A stretch of 64,000 nt of DNA from Brevundimonas bacteroides DSM 4726 (GTDB taxonomy: Bacteria; Pseudomonadota; Alphaproteobacteria; Caulobacterales; Caulobacteraceae): contig NZ_JNIX01000002.1 in the NCBI RefSeq assembly GCF_000701445.1, positions 1 to 64,000 on the forward strand. Reading direction: 5' to 3'. The position numbers were made by a program, and so were the translations under genes. Shown piece after piece: positions 35,610 through 45,499 of the stretch; position 1 is the stretch's first letter; every line of letters begins with the position of its first letter. The notes under the pieces are model-generated. The model was not told where the DNA came from and did no database searches. It saw nothing but the letters and a program-made list of their open reading frames with translations.

Positions 35610-36887
35610 TCAGGCGGCGCGGCGGTCCAGGTCGTGGGCCGCCAACGCCTTGGGAAAGCGAGCCTTCGCCCAGGCGGGTTCGTACTCCGGATGGGTCCGC
35701 CAACGCTTGATCCAGCGGTTGGCATAGACCCCCAGCGCGGGCGCCGGGTCCAGCGGGTCGAAGATCGCATGCACGCAGGTCGCGGCGTCGAGCCCGATCT
35801 GGGCCAGCTTTCCGACCGCCTCGCCCGGCCCGATCGCCCCATCCGCGACCCGCGTCATCAAGAGGTTCAGGTCGCCCTTGGTCCAGACGTAGCGCACGCC
35901 CGTCCTTGCCGACCAGGGATCGGCCCAGCCTTCGACCTGCCGACCCAGCGCCAGCTCCAGCCCCCAGACGCTGTGCGGCAGGCCGGCGTGCTCGGCGATC
36001 CGCGCCAGGCTGACGCGCGGATTGATCTCCATGAAGGTCAGGTCGCCCGTGCGCGGATCGACCACGAACTGGGCGCACCCGGTCGAGGAATAGTCCAGCG
36101 CCTCGACCAGCCGTTCCACGCCATCGCGCACGCGCGGCGTCGGCGCGACCGTGACGCCATAGGTCGTATAGCCCGTGCCGTCATGCTCGTGCGTCCGCGC
36201 CGCTCGGATCTCGACCGCGCCCAGCAATCGCCCCCGATCGGCGCTGAAGATCACGCTGTGGCGCGGGCCGGAGACGTATCTCTGAACGATCAACTCCGGG
36301 TGGATGTCGGGCCAGACCGGCATCCGGGCGGCCAGCGTCGGCTCGTCCGGGACGATCAGGGCCTTTCTCCTGAACAGTTCGGCATCGACCACCGACGGCT
36401 TGACGATGACCGGAAACCCCAGGGCCCGCGCGGCCGCCCGCGCCTCCGCCAGGCTCGCCACGCGCCGGAACGGGGCCAGCGCCACGTCCAGTCGCTCGCA
36501 CAGGCGGAACAGCCCGGTCTTGTTCATGCAGGCCGCCACGGTCTCCGGTTCCGGCATGATCAGCCGCCCGCGCGCCTGAAACGCCGACCGGTGTCGCGAC
36601 ATCAGGCGCGAGCCCGCCTCGCTGACCGGCTGGATCGCGGTCACTCCGCCGCGCCGGTCCAGCCAGTCCAGGATCACCGGCAGGGCCTCGTCCGTGCCGG
36701 GTTCCAGCGGCGGATGCCGGAACGACCCGGCCAGATGCCGCGACCATTCCAGATAGTTGCTCGACACCGACACGCCCGCGAACACCTGAACGCCGGCCCG
36801 ATTCAGCGCCTTGGCCACCGGAAAGGCCATGCGCGCATCGCCGACCAGCAGGACGGACGGCGCGGGGCGCGTTTCAAAACGGGACAA
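35610..36887 (-). CDS. ATP-grasp family ligase
   Basis: A 425-residue protein with an N-terminal pre-ATP-grasp Rossmann domain (VLLVGDARMAFPVAKALNRAG) and an ATP-grasp domain from about 120. The ATP-grasp domain has FPVIVKPSV (ATP Lys) and CAQFVVDPRTGDLTFMEINPRVS, where Glu and Asn bind Mg. Such enzymes join a carboxylate to an amine or thiol through an acyl phosphate. The product is unknown. A LysE-type exporter gene lies 50 bases upstream on the same strand, so the ligase product or its building block may be exported (inference). Confidence 0.85.
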   Translation of the reverse strand: MSRFETRPAPSVLLVGDARMAFPVAKALNRAGVQVFAGVSVSSNYLEWSRHLAGSFRHPPLEPGTDEALPVILDWLDRRGGVTAIQPVSEAGSRLMSRHRSAFQARGRLIMPEPETVAACMNKTGLFRLCERLDVALAPFRRVASLAEARAAARALGFPVIVKPSVVDAELFRRKALIVPDEPTLAARMPVWPDIHPELIVQRYVSGPRHSVIFSADRGRLLGAVEIRAARTHEHDGTGYTTYGVTVAPTPRVRDGVERLVEALDYSSTGCAQFVVDPRTGDLTFMEINPRVSLARIAEHAGLPHSVWGLELALGRQVEGWADPWSARTGVRYVWTKGDLNLLMTRVADGAIGPGEAVGKLAQIGLDAATCVHAIFDPLDPAPALGVYANRWIKRWRTHPEYEPAWAKARFPKALAAHDLDRRAA

Positions 36888-36937
36888 GGACAGGCTCCTG
36901 AGGCAGGTTCAACCCCCGCCGCGCAAACCGCGTGCCT

Positions 36938-37582
36938 TCAACTCCGCGTCGCCCAGGCCATCCAGACGGCCACCGCCGCGATCCCCGCCGCCATCGCGCG
37001 CCCGGCCCACAGGCCTCGCAGCCGGCGCATGACAACCGCCCCGGCCGCCGCCGCGCCCAGCACGATCGCGCCGTGCACGAGGACGCTGACGATCAGGTGC
37101 AGGCTCCCCAGCGTCAGGGCCTGCGCCATCGCCGAGGCGTGATCCGGCCGGATGAAGGTCGGCAAGAGCGCCACATAGAAGACCGCCGCCTTGGGGTTCA
37201 GCAGATTGCCGGTCAGACCCCGCAGGAACAGGCCGCGCAGCTTCTCCGGATCGCGGCTCATATCCTCGGCCGCCTTGCCCGCCCCGGCCCAGGCCTCCCA
37301 TGCCAGCCAGAGCAGGAAGATCACCCCCGCCCACCGCACGGCCTGATACAACGCCGGAAACGCCAGCAGCACCGACGTCAACCCGACGGCCGCCAGCACC
37401 ATCCACACCGCCAGCCCCAGCGTCACCCCCGCCACCGCCGCCAGTCCCGCCAGCCGCCCCTGCGCCATCGACACCAGCGCCAGCCAGCCCATGTTCGGCC
37501 CCGGCGTCAGCTCGATCAGCAGAACCGCCACCAGAAAGGGCAGGACGACGGACGGATCGACGGGCCAGAGGTCGTGCGGCAT
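36938..37582 (-). CDS. LysE/RhtB-family amino acid exporter
   Basis: A 214-residue inner membrane protein with six hydrophobic segments. The N-terminal family motif ELTPGPNMGWLALVSMAQGR and the middle GLTGNLLNPKAAVFYVALLP are clear. Members export amino acids or homoserine lactones; the substrate is not determinable. It is likely the first gene of a two-gene unit with the ATP-grasp ligase. Confidence 0.9.
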   Translation of the reverse strand: MPHDLWPVDPSVVLPFLVAVLLIELTPGPNMGWLALVSMAQGRLAGLAAVAGVTLGLAVWMVLAAVGLTSVLLAFPALYQAVRWAGVIFLLWLAWEAWAGAGKAAEDMSRDPEKLRGLFLRGLTGNLLNPKAAVFYVALLPTFIRPDHASAMAQALTLGSLHLIVSVLVHGAIVLGAAAAGAVVMRRLRGLWAGRAMAAGIAAVAVWMAWATRS

Positions 37583-37631
37583 GGCCCTACCCTAGAGCAT
37601 TCGACGGCGGCGTTGTCCTGCGGTTGGAAAG

Positions 37632-37865
37632 TTCATCACAGCGAGCACAACGAAGGCGCAACGGGCACGGCGAGACCAAGCGGGTGGTCGGGGCGTCATC
37701 TCGATTCAATCGCCGGAGTGATTGAAAGGCGGCGTTCGCCGCCGCGCGGATCGACGCGAAGCGTCCCTCCTCCTGCAACAGGTCTGAGGCCGATGATCGT
37801 TGCTTTCGCCACGCGCTCGGTCCCGTTGTGTTCGCCGTGCCTTCGTTTGTGCTCGCTGTGACGAA
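37632..37865. repeat. long imperfect inverted repeat upstream of clpB
   Basis: Arms of about 50 bases at 37632-37682 and 37814-37865 (shared core CACAGCGAGCACAA, then CGAAGGC and GACC-AGCG) face each other. The spacer holds two more perfect stems: TTCAATC/GATTGAA and GGCGGCG-TT-CGCCGCC. The region is the 418-base gap between the LysE gene start and the clpB start. Nothing coding is evident in it, and I could not place a heat-shock sigma-32 promoter with confidence. Confidence 0.65.
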
Positions 37866-38000
37866 CCCTTCGCGACCCGCAGATGCGCTGCCCTCTTGTG
37901 TGTCCCCTTCGCCACACCCAACTGATCGGCATCGGTCCGGCGCGTCGCTTGCATCAGAGGGCGCGCTGGACAGCTTCCGCTGTTCACACGGGGATAGGCC

Positions 38001-40586
<2,586 letters not shown>

Positions 40587-40598
40587 GAGCAGGGTCGT

Positions 40599-40982
40599 TC
40601 ACCTAAAGATGCGGATGCGGCGCTCACCGATGTCCATCATCAGACGCCGGTCCTCCATTTGCTGGACACGCTCAAACTCTGCCTCAACGATTGAAATGAA
40701 CATCTCCACTCGTGATGCTGAGAGAGGTTCCGGGCAAGAGAGCTGCAATCGGCTCAGCGTTGGAAATCGCTCTTGCTGACCCTCCGAGCATAGACGCTCG
40801 ATACGCTTGAAGTCGCGGTCGTGGCTCACCAGGATCCAGCCACCTTCTTGGGCTGCGGTCGCGACTATCTGATCAGGAGAGGCAGGTACAACGACTTCCG
40901 TAGAGCGAATTACGTCATGCCCCAGACGACGGAGGGTGTCTGCAACTCCTTCCGGCACATTCTCGTCGAGCATGAATCGCAT
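40599..40982 (-). CDS. DUF5615 PIN-like protein, probable toxin
   Basis: A 127-residue protein of the DUF5615 (Mut7-C-like) PIN-related family. The acidic residues expected for a metal-dependent nuclease are visible: MLDENVPEGVADTLRRLGHDV near the start, DQIVATAAQ in the middle and ILVSHDRDFKRI. Members are usually paired with a DUF433 antitoxin, as here: the gene lies 20 bases downstream of a DUF433 gene. The base composition is clearly lower in GC than its neighbours, with many A/T-ending codons. Toxicity has not been shown. Confidence 0.82.
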   Translation of the reverse strand: MRFMLDENVPEGVADTLRRLGHDVIRSTEVVVPASPDQIVATAAQEGGWILVSHDRDFKRIERLCSEGQQERFPTLSRLQLSCPEPLSASRVEMFISIVEAEFERVQQMEDRRLMMDIGERRIRIFR

Positions 40983-41002
40983 TCATGCCGATTAGGACGC
41001 AC

Positions 41003-41644
41003 CTAAGCTGCGCGAGTCAAACCGGCGGTTGCCGAGAGTGCGGTCTTTACATCCTCTCGCGTGAGCGAGGGATACTCCCGAAGGATATCATCCACGGAAT
41101 AGCCCGCATCAGAAAAGCTGCGGATCGTGCTGACTGGAATACGCGTGCCGGCGATCACCGCCTCGTTGTGAACAACAAAGCGATGACGTTCGACTTGCCC
41201 GACGCTTGAAATGCTGCGTTCACGTAGCTTCTCTGCCCGGGCCTTCACATCTTCGACCACGGACGAAATTTGTATAGGAACAGCGAGTTGACCGCTCACG
41301 GCTCCTTGGACAAGACCGTCACTCGGGTTGCGGAAGTGCACTTCCTTATTGAGGACATAGAGGGTCAACTCAGACCAAGGCCGTGGAGCGTAATTGGCCA
41401 GCTCGCGCGCGACAGTCTTCAGATGCTGCAGGGACACCCGATGCGTGTTTCTAAGGATGCTGAGGACCCTTAGGCCAACAATGTCCTCAAATGAGTAGAC
41501 GCGGCTGTAAGGCGACCGACGGTTTGCAGCAGCATAGGACGGTGGGAAAAAACCTGCTCCGTCCCACTCACGAAGTTGCGCTGCCGAGAGCCCAGTCAGT
41601 CGCTCAGCCTGCTCGGCACTGAAGGCACTGATAACGCTAGACAT
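41003..41644 (-). CDS. MerR-like HTH plus DUF433 protein, probable antitoxin/repressor
   Basis: A 213-residue two-domain protein. Residues 7-75 resemble a MerR-type winged helix (FSAEQAERLTGLSAAQLREW, then YSRVYSFEDIVGLRVLSIL). Residues about 155-207 are a DUF433 domain (VIAGTRIPVSTI, GYSVDDILREYPSLTREDV). The start at 41644 follows a strong AGGGAGGT. DUF433 proteins neutralise DUF5615 partners, and the HTH would give autoregulation; that role is inferred from the layout. GC content is lower than the surroundings, suggesting transfer. Confidence 0.82.
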   Translation of the reverse strand: MSSVISAFSAEQAERLTGLSAAQLREWDGAGFFPPSYAAANRRSPYSRVYSFEDIVGLRVLSILRNTHRVSLQHLKTVARELANYAPRPWSELTLYVLNKEVHFRNPSDGLVQGAVSGQLAVPIQISSVVEDVKARAEKLRERSISSVGQVERHRFVVHNEAVIAGTRIPVSTIRSFSDAGYSVDDILREYPSLTREDVKTALSATAGLTRAA

Positions 41645-41973
41645 CGTCGACCTCCCTTCCAGCTGAGCATGAATGGCCAGCTCTGCGACGGACCTCGCTG
41701 GCATAGTGATTTGCCGAAAGTGGCACCTTGCCGGTCGTGTTGCACGAAATTCTTAAACGTGCGGTACGCCAAAAGCGGACGGATGAAGGTCGGATGGCGC
41801 AGTCGGCGTGAGCCGTCGCGGGGTGCGTCCACCCCAGCAGGCGACCCTCACCCTTTCGGCCGGCGCATCGCTGCGCTCTGCGAGCCTCAAGCCCTCTCCC
41901 TCCTGGAGAGGGACCGCTTGACTCACCCATCACCCACCAGTTATGCGTCAACCCATAACCCAAAGGTGATGTA
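41645..41973. other. 329-base intergenic region between antitoxin and ArsR operon
   Basis: No gene is apparent. Near the antitoxin side a short palindrome GGCA-CCT-TGCC (41722-41732) with a second TTGCC nearby is a possible autoregulatory site. At 41892-41911 an imperfect CCCTCTCC/GGAGAGGG palindrome resembles the one at 20045-20065. The ArsR operator candidate is at the right end. Composition changes from lower to higher GC across the gap near 41760. Confidence 0.4.
41940..41971 (+). promoter_or_regulatory. operator candidates upstream of the ArsR gene
   Basis: Two overlapping inverted repeats: GTTATG/CATAAC with 8 bases between (41940-41959) and ATAACC-CAAA-GGTGAT with one mismatch (41956-41971). 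The second resembles the TAACC-N4-GGTTA type site of ArsR regulators coupled to AHSA1 genes and covers the ribosome site, fitting autorepression. Confidence 0.45.
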
Positions 41974-42297
41974 TTGGTCCGCGCCCCCGACGACCTGTTC
42001 CGCTCCCTCGGCGATCCGACCCGCCGCGCCCTGTTCGAGGCGCTGTGCCGCGAGGGAGAGCAGACCGTGGGGGCCCTGACGGCGCGCGCGGGCGTCAGCC
42101 AGCCGGCGGTGTCCAAGCATCTGGCCATCCTCAGCGGCGCCGGCCTGGTCGAGCTGCGGCCCGAGGGAAGGGTCACCCGCTGTCGCGCCCGGCCCGAGGC
42201 GTTGGCCCCCTTGAGGGACTGGACCCGCGAAATGACCGACTTCTGGGAGGGCCGCCTGGATGCGCTCGACGACCTCATGACCCGGATGGACCAATGA
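41974..42297 (+). CDS. ArsR-family transcriptional regulator
   Basis: A 107-residue winged-helix repressor. The HTH is VGALTARAGVSQPAVSKHLAIL. No metal-binding cysteines are present, placing it with the SdpR-like group that controls an adjacent AHSA1 gene. The start is a TTG at 41974 with AAAGG 7 bases upstream. It opens a four-gene unit in which each stop overlaps the next start by 4 bases. Confidence 0.9.
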   Translation: MVRAPDDLFRSLGDPTRRALFEALCREGEQTVGALTARAGVSQPAVSKHLAILSGAGLVELRPEGRVTRCRARPEALAPLRDWTREMTDFWEGRLDALDDLMTRMDQ

Positions 42298-42743
42298 TGC
42301 CCGCCGATACGACCTCCGCCGACCTGCGCACCGTGACGATCGAGCGCGCCTACGCCCACTCGCCCGACCGTCTGTGGCGCGCCCTGACGACGCCGCACCT
42401 GATGGCCGAGTGGCTGATGCGCGGCGACTTCCAGCCGGTCGTCGGCCACCGCTTCACCCTGACCGGCGACTGGGGCGGGGTGCTCGACTGCGAGGTGCTG
42501 GAGATCGAGCCCGGGCGGGTGCTGGCCTACAGCTGGAACCACGCCCACCCGGACCCCGCCTATGACCTGCGAAGCGTGGTGACCTTCACCGTCACCCCCA
42601 CGGCCGAAGGGTCGCATCTGCGGGTCGAGCAGACCGGCTTCCGCCCAGAACAGAAACAGGCGTCCGGCGGCGCCCGCTTCGGCTGGGCCAAGATGCTGGA
42701 GGCCCTCGACACCCTTCTGACGAACGATGGAGACGACACATGA
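42294..42743 (+). CDS. SRPBCC/AHSA1 domain protein
   Basis: A 149-residue START-like protein (148 if the second ATG is used). It opens with RTVTIERAYAHSPDRLWRAL and has MAEWLMRGDFQPVVGHRF and the C-terminal RFGWAKMLEALDTLL, all typical of the AHSA1 family, a hydrophobic-pocket fold. The ligand is unknown. The ATG overlaps the ArsR stop (ATGATG), so it is translated with its regulator. Confidence 0.88.
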   Translation: MMPADTTSADLRTVTIERAYAHSPDRLWRALTTPHLMAEWLMRGDFQPVVGHRFTLTGDWGGVLDCEVLEIEPGRVLAYSWNHAHPDPAYDLRSVVTFTVTPTAEGSHLRVEQTGFRPEQKQASGGARFGWAKMLEALDTLLTNDGDDT

Positions 42744-42943
42744 CCTCACCCGCCTGGGCCCGCCCCGTGCATCGCGCCCTGTCGCTGGCCTTCATGGTCC
42801 TGGTGCTGGCCAACCTGGTCGGTCTGGCGTTCGGTTGGCAGGCCCAGTGGCTGTGGATCGTGACGCTGATTCCCCTGTTCGGCCTGATGGGCACGGGCGC
42901 ATGGCTGTTCGCCGCGCCCTATCTGGTGCGGAGGCGCGCGTGA
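42740..42943 (+). CDS. small two-helix membrane protein
   Basis: A 67-residue protein with two hydrophobic segments (about 13-31 and 36-60) and an Arg-rich C-terminus (YLVRRRA). It overlaps the genes on both sides by 4 bases (ATGA, GTGA), which is good evidence that it is translated. Family not recognised. Confidence 0.75.
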   Translation: MTSPAWARPVHRALSLAFMVLVLANLVGLAFGWQAQWLWIVTLIPLFGLMGTGAWLFAAPYLVRRRA

Positions 42944-43329
42944 CCAACGCCTCGACCGAGATCGACGCCAATCTCGCCGCCATCAGCGACTGGCGCGGCG
43001 AGACCCTGTCGCGACTGCGCGCCGTCATCCGCGCGGCCGACCCGGAGATCGTCGAGACGATCAAGTGGCGCAAGGCGAGCAATCCCTCCGGCGTGCCGGT
43101 GTGGGAGCGCGCGGGCATCGTCTGCACGGGCGAAATCTACAAGACCCGCCTCAAGCTGACCTTCTTCCAGGGCGGGGCCCTGCCGGACCCTGCGGGCCTG
43201 TTCAACCTCGACGACGCCGGGGCGACGCGGCGCGCCATCGACCTGGGCGAAGGCCAGACGCTCGACGCCGCCGCACTGACCGCCCTCGTCCGCGCCGCCG
43301 TGGCCCACAACCTGGCCGGCGCGCGCTAG
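42940..43329 (+). CDS. DUF1801 domain protein
   Basis: A 129-residue protein from a GTG that overlaps the preceding stop. It has the DUF1801 pattern LSRLRAVIRAADPEIVETIKWRKASNPSGVPVW in parts, and later KLTFFQGGALPDPAGLFN. The family is small, soluble and of uncertain function. It closes the ArsR-led operon. Confidence 0.85.
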   Translation: MTNASTEIDANLAAISDWRGETLSRLRAVIRAADPEIVETIKWRKASNPSGVPVWERAGIVCTGEIYKTRLKLTFFQGGALPDPAGLFNLDDAGATRRAIDLGEGQTLDAAALTALVRAAVAHNLAGAR

Positions 43330-43407
43330 ACCCCGCGCGGGGAAGCGTCCGCGCCGCGACCGCGCGTCCTCTGGCGCCCCCGCCACGCGCCGACCATCTG
43401 CTGATCC

Positions 43408-44100
43408 ATGTCCCGCTCCACCGCCCTCTCGCGCCTGACGGACCGGCCGCGCGCCGGTGACGGCGCGTGGCCCGGATACCTGCTGGGCGCCCTGTTCGCC
43501 GCCGTGGCGGGGTGGCAGATCGCCAATGGCGGCCCCATCCCCTGGGCCCTGTCGATCCCGGCGCTGAACGAGGGTCGCTACGAGACGATCCTGACCCACA
43601 TGGTCAGCCACGCGGGCCTGCCGCACCTGATCATGAACACCCTGGCGCTCCTGACCTTCAGCCCCATCGTGGTCCGGGCCATGAGGCGCGGGCGGGGCGG
43701 CCTGCCGATGATCGTGCGCTATCTGCTGTTCTTCGTGCTGGGCGGCCTGGCCTCGGCCGGGCTGTTCATCGCCATGAACCTGGACCAGACCCTGCCCATG
43801 GTCGGCGCGTCCGGGGCCATCTGCGCGCTCTGGGGCCTGCTCGCCCGCATCGACCCGGAAGGCGGGCCGGACAAGGCCCTGTGGTCGCCCCATGCGCTGC
43901 GCGTCACGCGCGACTTCGCGATCTCGAACGCCATCCTCGTTCTTCTGATCAACGGTCTGGCCGCCGCCACTGGCGCGCCAGGCGGCATCGCCTGGGAGGG
44001 GCATCTGGGCGGCTATCTGTTCGGCATCCTGCTCGGCCCCCAGTTCCTGCCGCGCCGCCCGCCGCCGCCACCGATGGGGCCGTGGGGGCCGCGCGTCTGA
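43408..44100 (+). CDS. rhomboid-family intramembrane protease
   Basis: A 230-residue inner membrane protein with six or so hydrophobic segments. The catalytic Ser is in MVGASGAICALWG and the catalytic His in WEGHLGGYLFG; the loop MVSHAGLPHLIMNTLAL matches the family HxxxxHxxxN region. It should cleave membrane proteins within the bilayer. It ends with a Pro-rich cytoplasmic tail (RRPPPPPMGPWGPRV). A CTACGTC/GACGTAG inverted repeat lies just after the stop (44104-44124). Confidence 0.9.
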   Translation: MSRSTALSRLTDRPRAGDGAWPGYLLGALFAAVAGWQIANGGPIPWALSIPALNEGRYETILTHMVSHAGLPHLIMNTLALLTFSPIVVRAMRRGRGGLPMIVRYLLFFVLGGLASAGLFIAMNLDQTLPMVGASGAICALWGLLARIDPEGGPDKALWSPHALRVTRDFAISNAILVLLINGLAAATGAPGGIAWEGHLGGYLFGILLGPQFLPRRPPPPPMGPWGPRV

Positions 44101-44175
44101 ACGCTACGTCCGATCTTGACGTAGAGCTCGGCTAGAGTGATCCCCGATGGGATCGCGGCCTTCTCCAGGCGTCAC

Positions 44176-44238
44176 CGCATGGACTCCATGCACTGCATGG
44201 ACTGCGTGGACTACCTGCACTCCTTGCACCGTATGTAC
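44176..44238 (+). repeat. tandem array of seven 9-base units
   Basis: Seven consecutive 9-mers fit the pattern (C/T)NC-NTG-(G/C/T)AC, with a CGT in the last; for example CGCATGGAC, TCCATGCAC, TGCATGGAC. The rest of the 316-base gap (44101-44416) has the inverted repeat at 44104-44124, a CCCCG-TCTT-CGGGG hairpin (44238-44251) and two very short open frames discussed in the findings. Confidence 0.75.
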
Positions 44239-44416
44239 CCCGTCTTCGGGGACCGCCCCGGCCCTACAGCAGCACGGCGAAGATCAGGCTGACCACGGCG
44301 ATGTCGAAGACGCGGGCGGCGGCCGAGAGGGCGGAGGTGACGAACATGGGCGAGGCTCGAGAGGCGAAGGGACGGTCGCCCCCGTCCCTGCAAGCCCCGG
44401 GCCAGATCGCCGGGCG

Positions 44417-44779
44417 TCAGACCTCGGTTTTCCTCACCACCCCGGCGGGCGGACGGCGGTCCTTCTCGCCGGAATATTCGGCCCCGAGATAGGTCGAGCG
44501 CGCCTGGTCCAGCACGGGCGGCCCGCCCTTCAGGCCGCGCTTCTGGCCCGACTGGCCGATCAGCTGGGCGGCGAAGGCGGCGGCGGGGTCGAGAGGCGCA
44601 TGATCCTCGGCAGGATGTGCCGGTTCGATCGTCTCCTGCACGCGCACGGGCAGGGTGGAGGCCGACGCAGGCCCCTTGCCGCCCTGCGCCGCCGCGCGCC
44701 GGTCGGCGGCGGTGCGGCGCTCGGTCTCGCGGCGATCGCGCGGGCCGACCGGTGGGATGGGGCCGACCTCGCGCGTCAT
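44417..44779 (-). CDS. conserved-looking protein downstream of phaR, unknown function
   Basis: A 120-residue polar protein starting 3 bases after the phaR stop. The N-terminus is charged and probably disordered (RDRRETERRTAADRRAAAQ); the middle has an ordered stretch (PAAAFAAQLIGQSGQKRGLKGG) and ends YLGAEYSGEKDRRPPAG. No signal or membrane segment. I do not recognise the family, but coupling to phaR suggests it is real. Confidence 0.65.
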   Translation of the reverse strand: MTREVGPIPPVGPRDRRETERRTAADRRAAAQGGKGPASASTLPVRVQETIEPAHPAEDHAPLDPAAAFAAQLIGQSGQKRGLKGGPPVLDQARSTYLGAEYSGEKDRRPPAGVVRKTEV

Positions 44780-44782
44780 GGC

Positions 44783-45412
44783 CTAGGCGCCCCGCGAGGA
44801 CGCCAGCCGCTCGATCTGGGCCCGCATCTCGTCCATCTGGCGGCGCATCTCATCCAGCGCCGGATTGGCGGCGGGCGCGGGCGCGGCGTGGGCCGCCGGC
44901 TCCGACGGCGCGCTGCGGCCCAGCGCGAAGGCCGGGAACATCTTCATGGCCTGTTCGAATATGGCCATGTTCTGCTTGGCGGCGGCCTCCATCATGCCCG
45001 CGCCCATCATGCCGCCCGGCATGACGCCGACGGCCTTGGTCATCTGCTCGCGGAAGGTCTCCTGCTGGCGCGAGAAATTCTCCAGCGACATCTGCAGATA
45101 GCTGGGCAGGACGCCTTCCATCTGGCCGCCGTAGAAGCCGATCAGCTGGCGCAGGAACTGGACGGGCAGCAGCGCCTGCCCCCGGCTCTCTTCCTCGAAG
45201 ATGATCTGGGTCAGGATCTGACGGGTCAGCTCCTCATTGGTCTTGGCGTCATAGACCACGAAATCGGTCCCCTCGCGCACCATGCGGGCGAGGTCGTCGA
45301 GCGTGACGTAGGCGGAGCTGGCGGTGTTGTAGAGGCGGCGGTTGGCGTACTTCTTGATGACGACGGCCTCGCCGTCCTTCGCCTTGCCGTTCGGCTGGGT
45401 GCTGTCGGCCAC
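44783..45412 (-). CDS. phaR: polyhydroxyalkanoate synthesis repressor PhaR
   Basis: A 209-residue regulator of PHB granule genes. The DNA/PHB-binding N-terminus is highly typical: VVIKKYANRRLYNTASSAYV and LDDLARMVREGTDFVVYDAK. The accumulation domain follows (RQILTQIIFEEESRG). The Ala/Pro-rich linker and a C-terminal coiled coil (LDEMRRQMDEMRAQIERLA) finish it. It binds PHB and represses phasin and itself. An acetoacetyl-CoA thiolase gene is nearby. Confidence 0.95.
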   Translation of the reverse strand: MADSTQPNGKAKDGEAVVIKKYANRRLYNTASSAYVTLDDLARMVREGTDFVVYDAKTNEELTRQILTQIIFEEESRGQALLPVQFLRQLIGFYGGQMEGVLPSYLQMSLENFSRQQETFREQMTKAVGVMPGGMMGAGMMEAAAKQNMAIFEQAMKMFPAFALGRSAPSEPAAHAAPAPAANPALDEMRRQMDEMRAQIERLASSRGA

Positions 45413-45499
45413 GGTTCCATCCCTGCAGTGCAGTGGCCCTTATCCCGCAGCGCGGCGCCCGGCGAAAGAGGGCATGACGGTTTCGTGTCGCGGGGGTCT

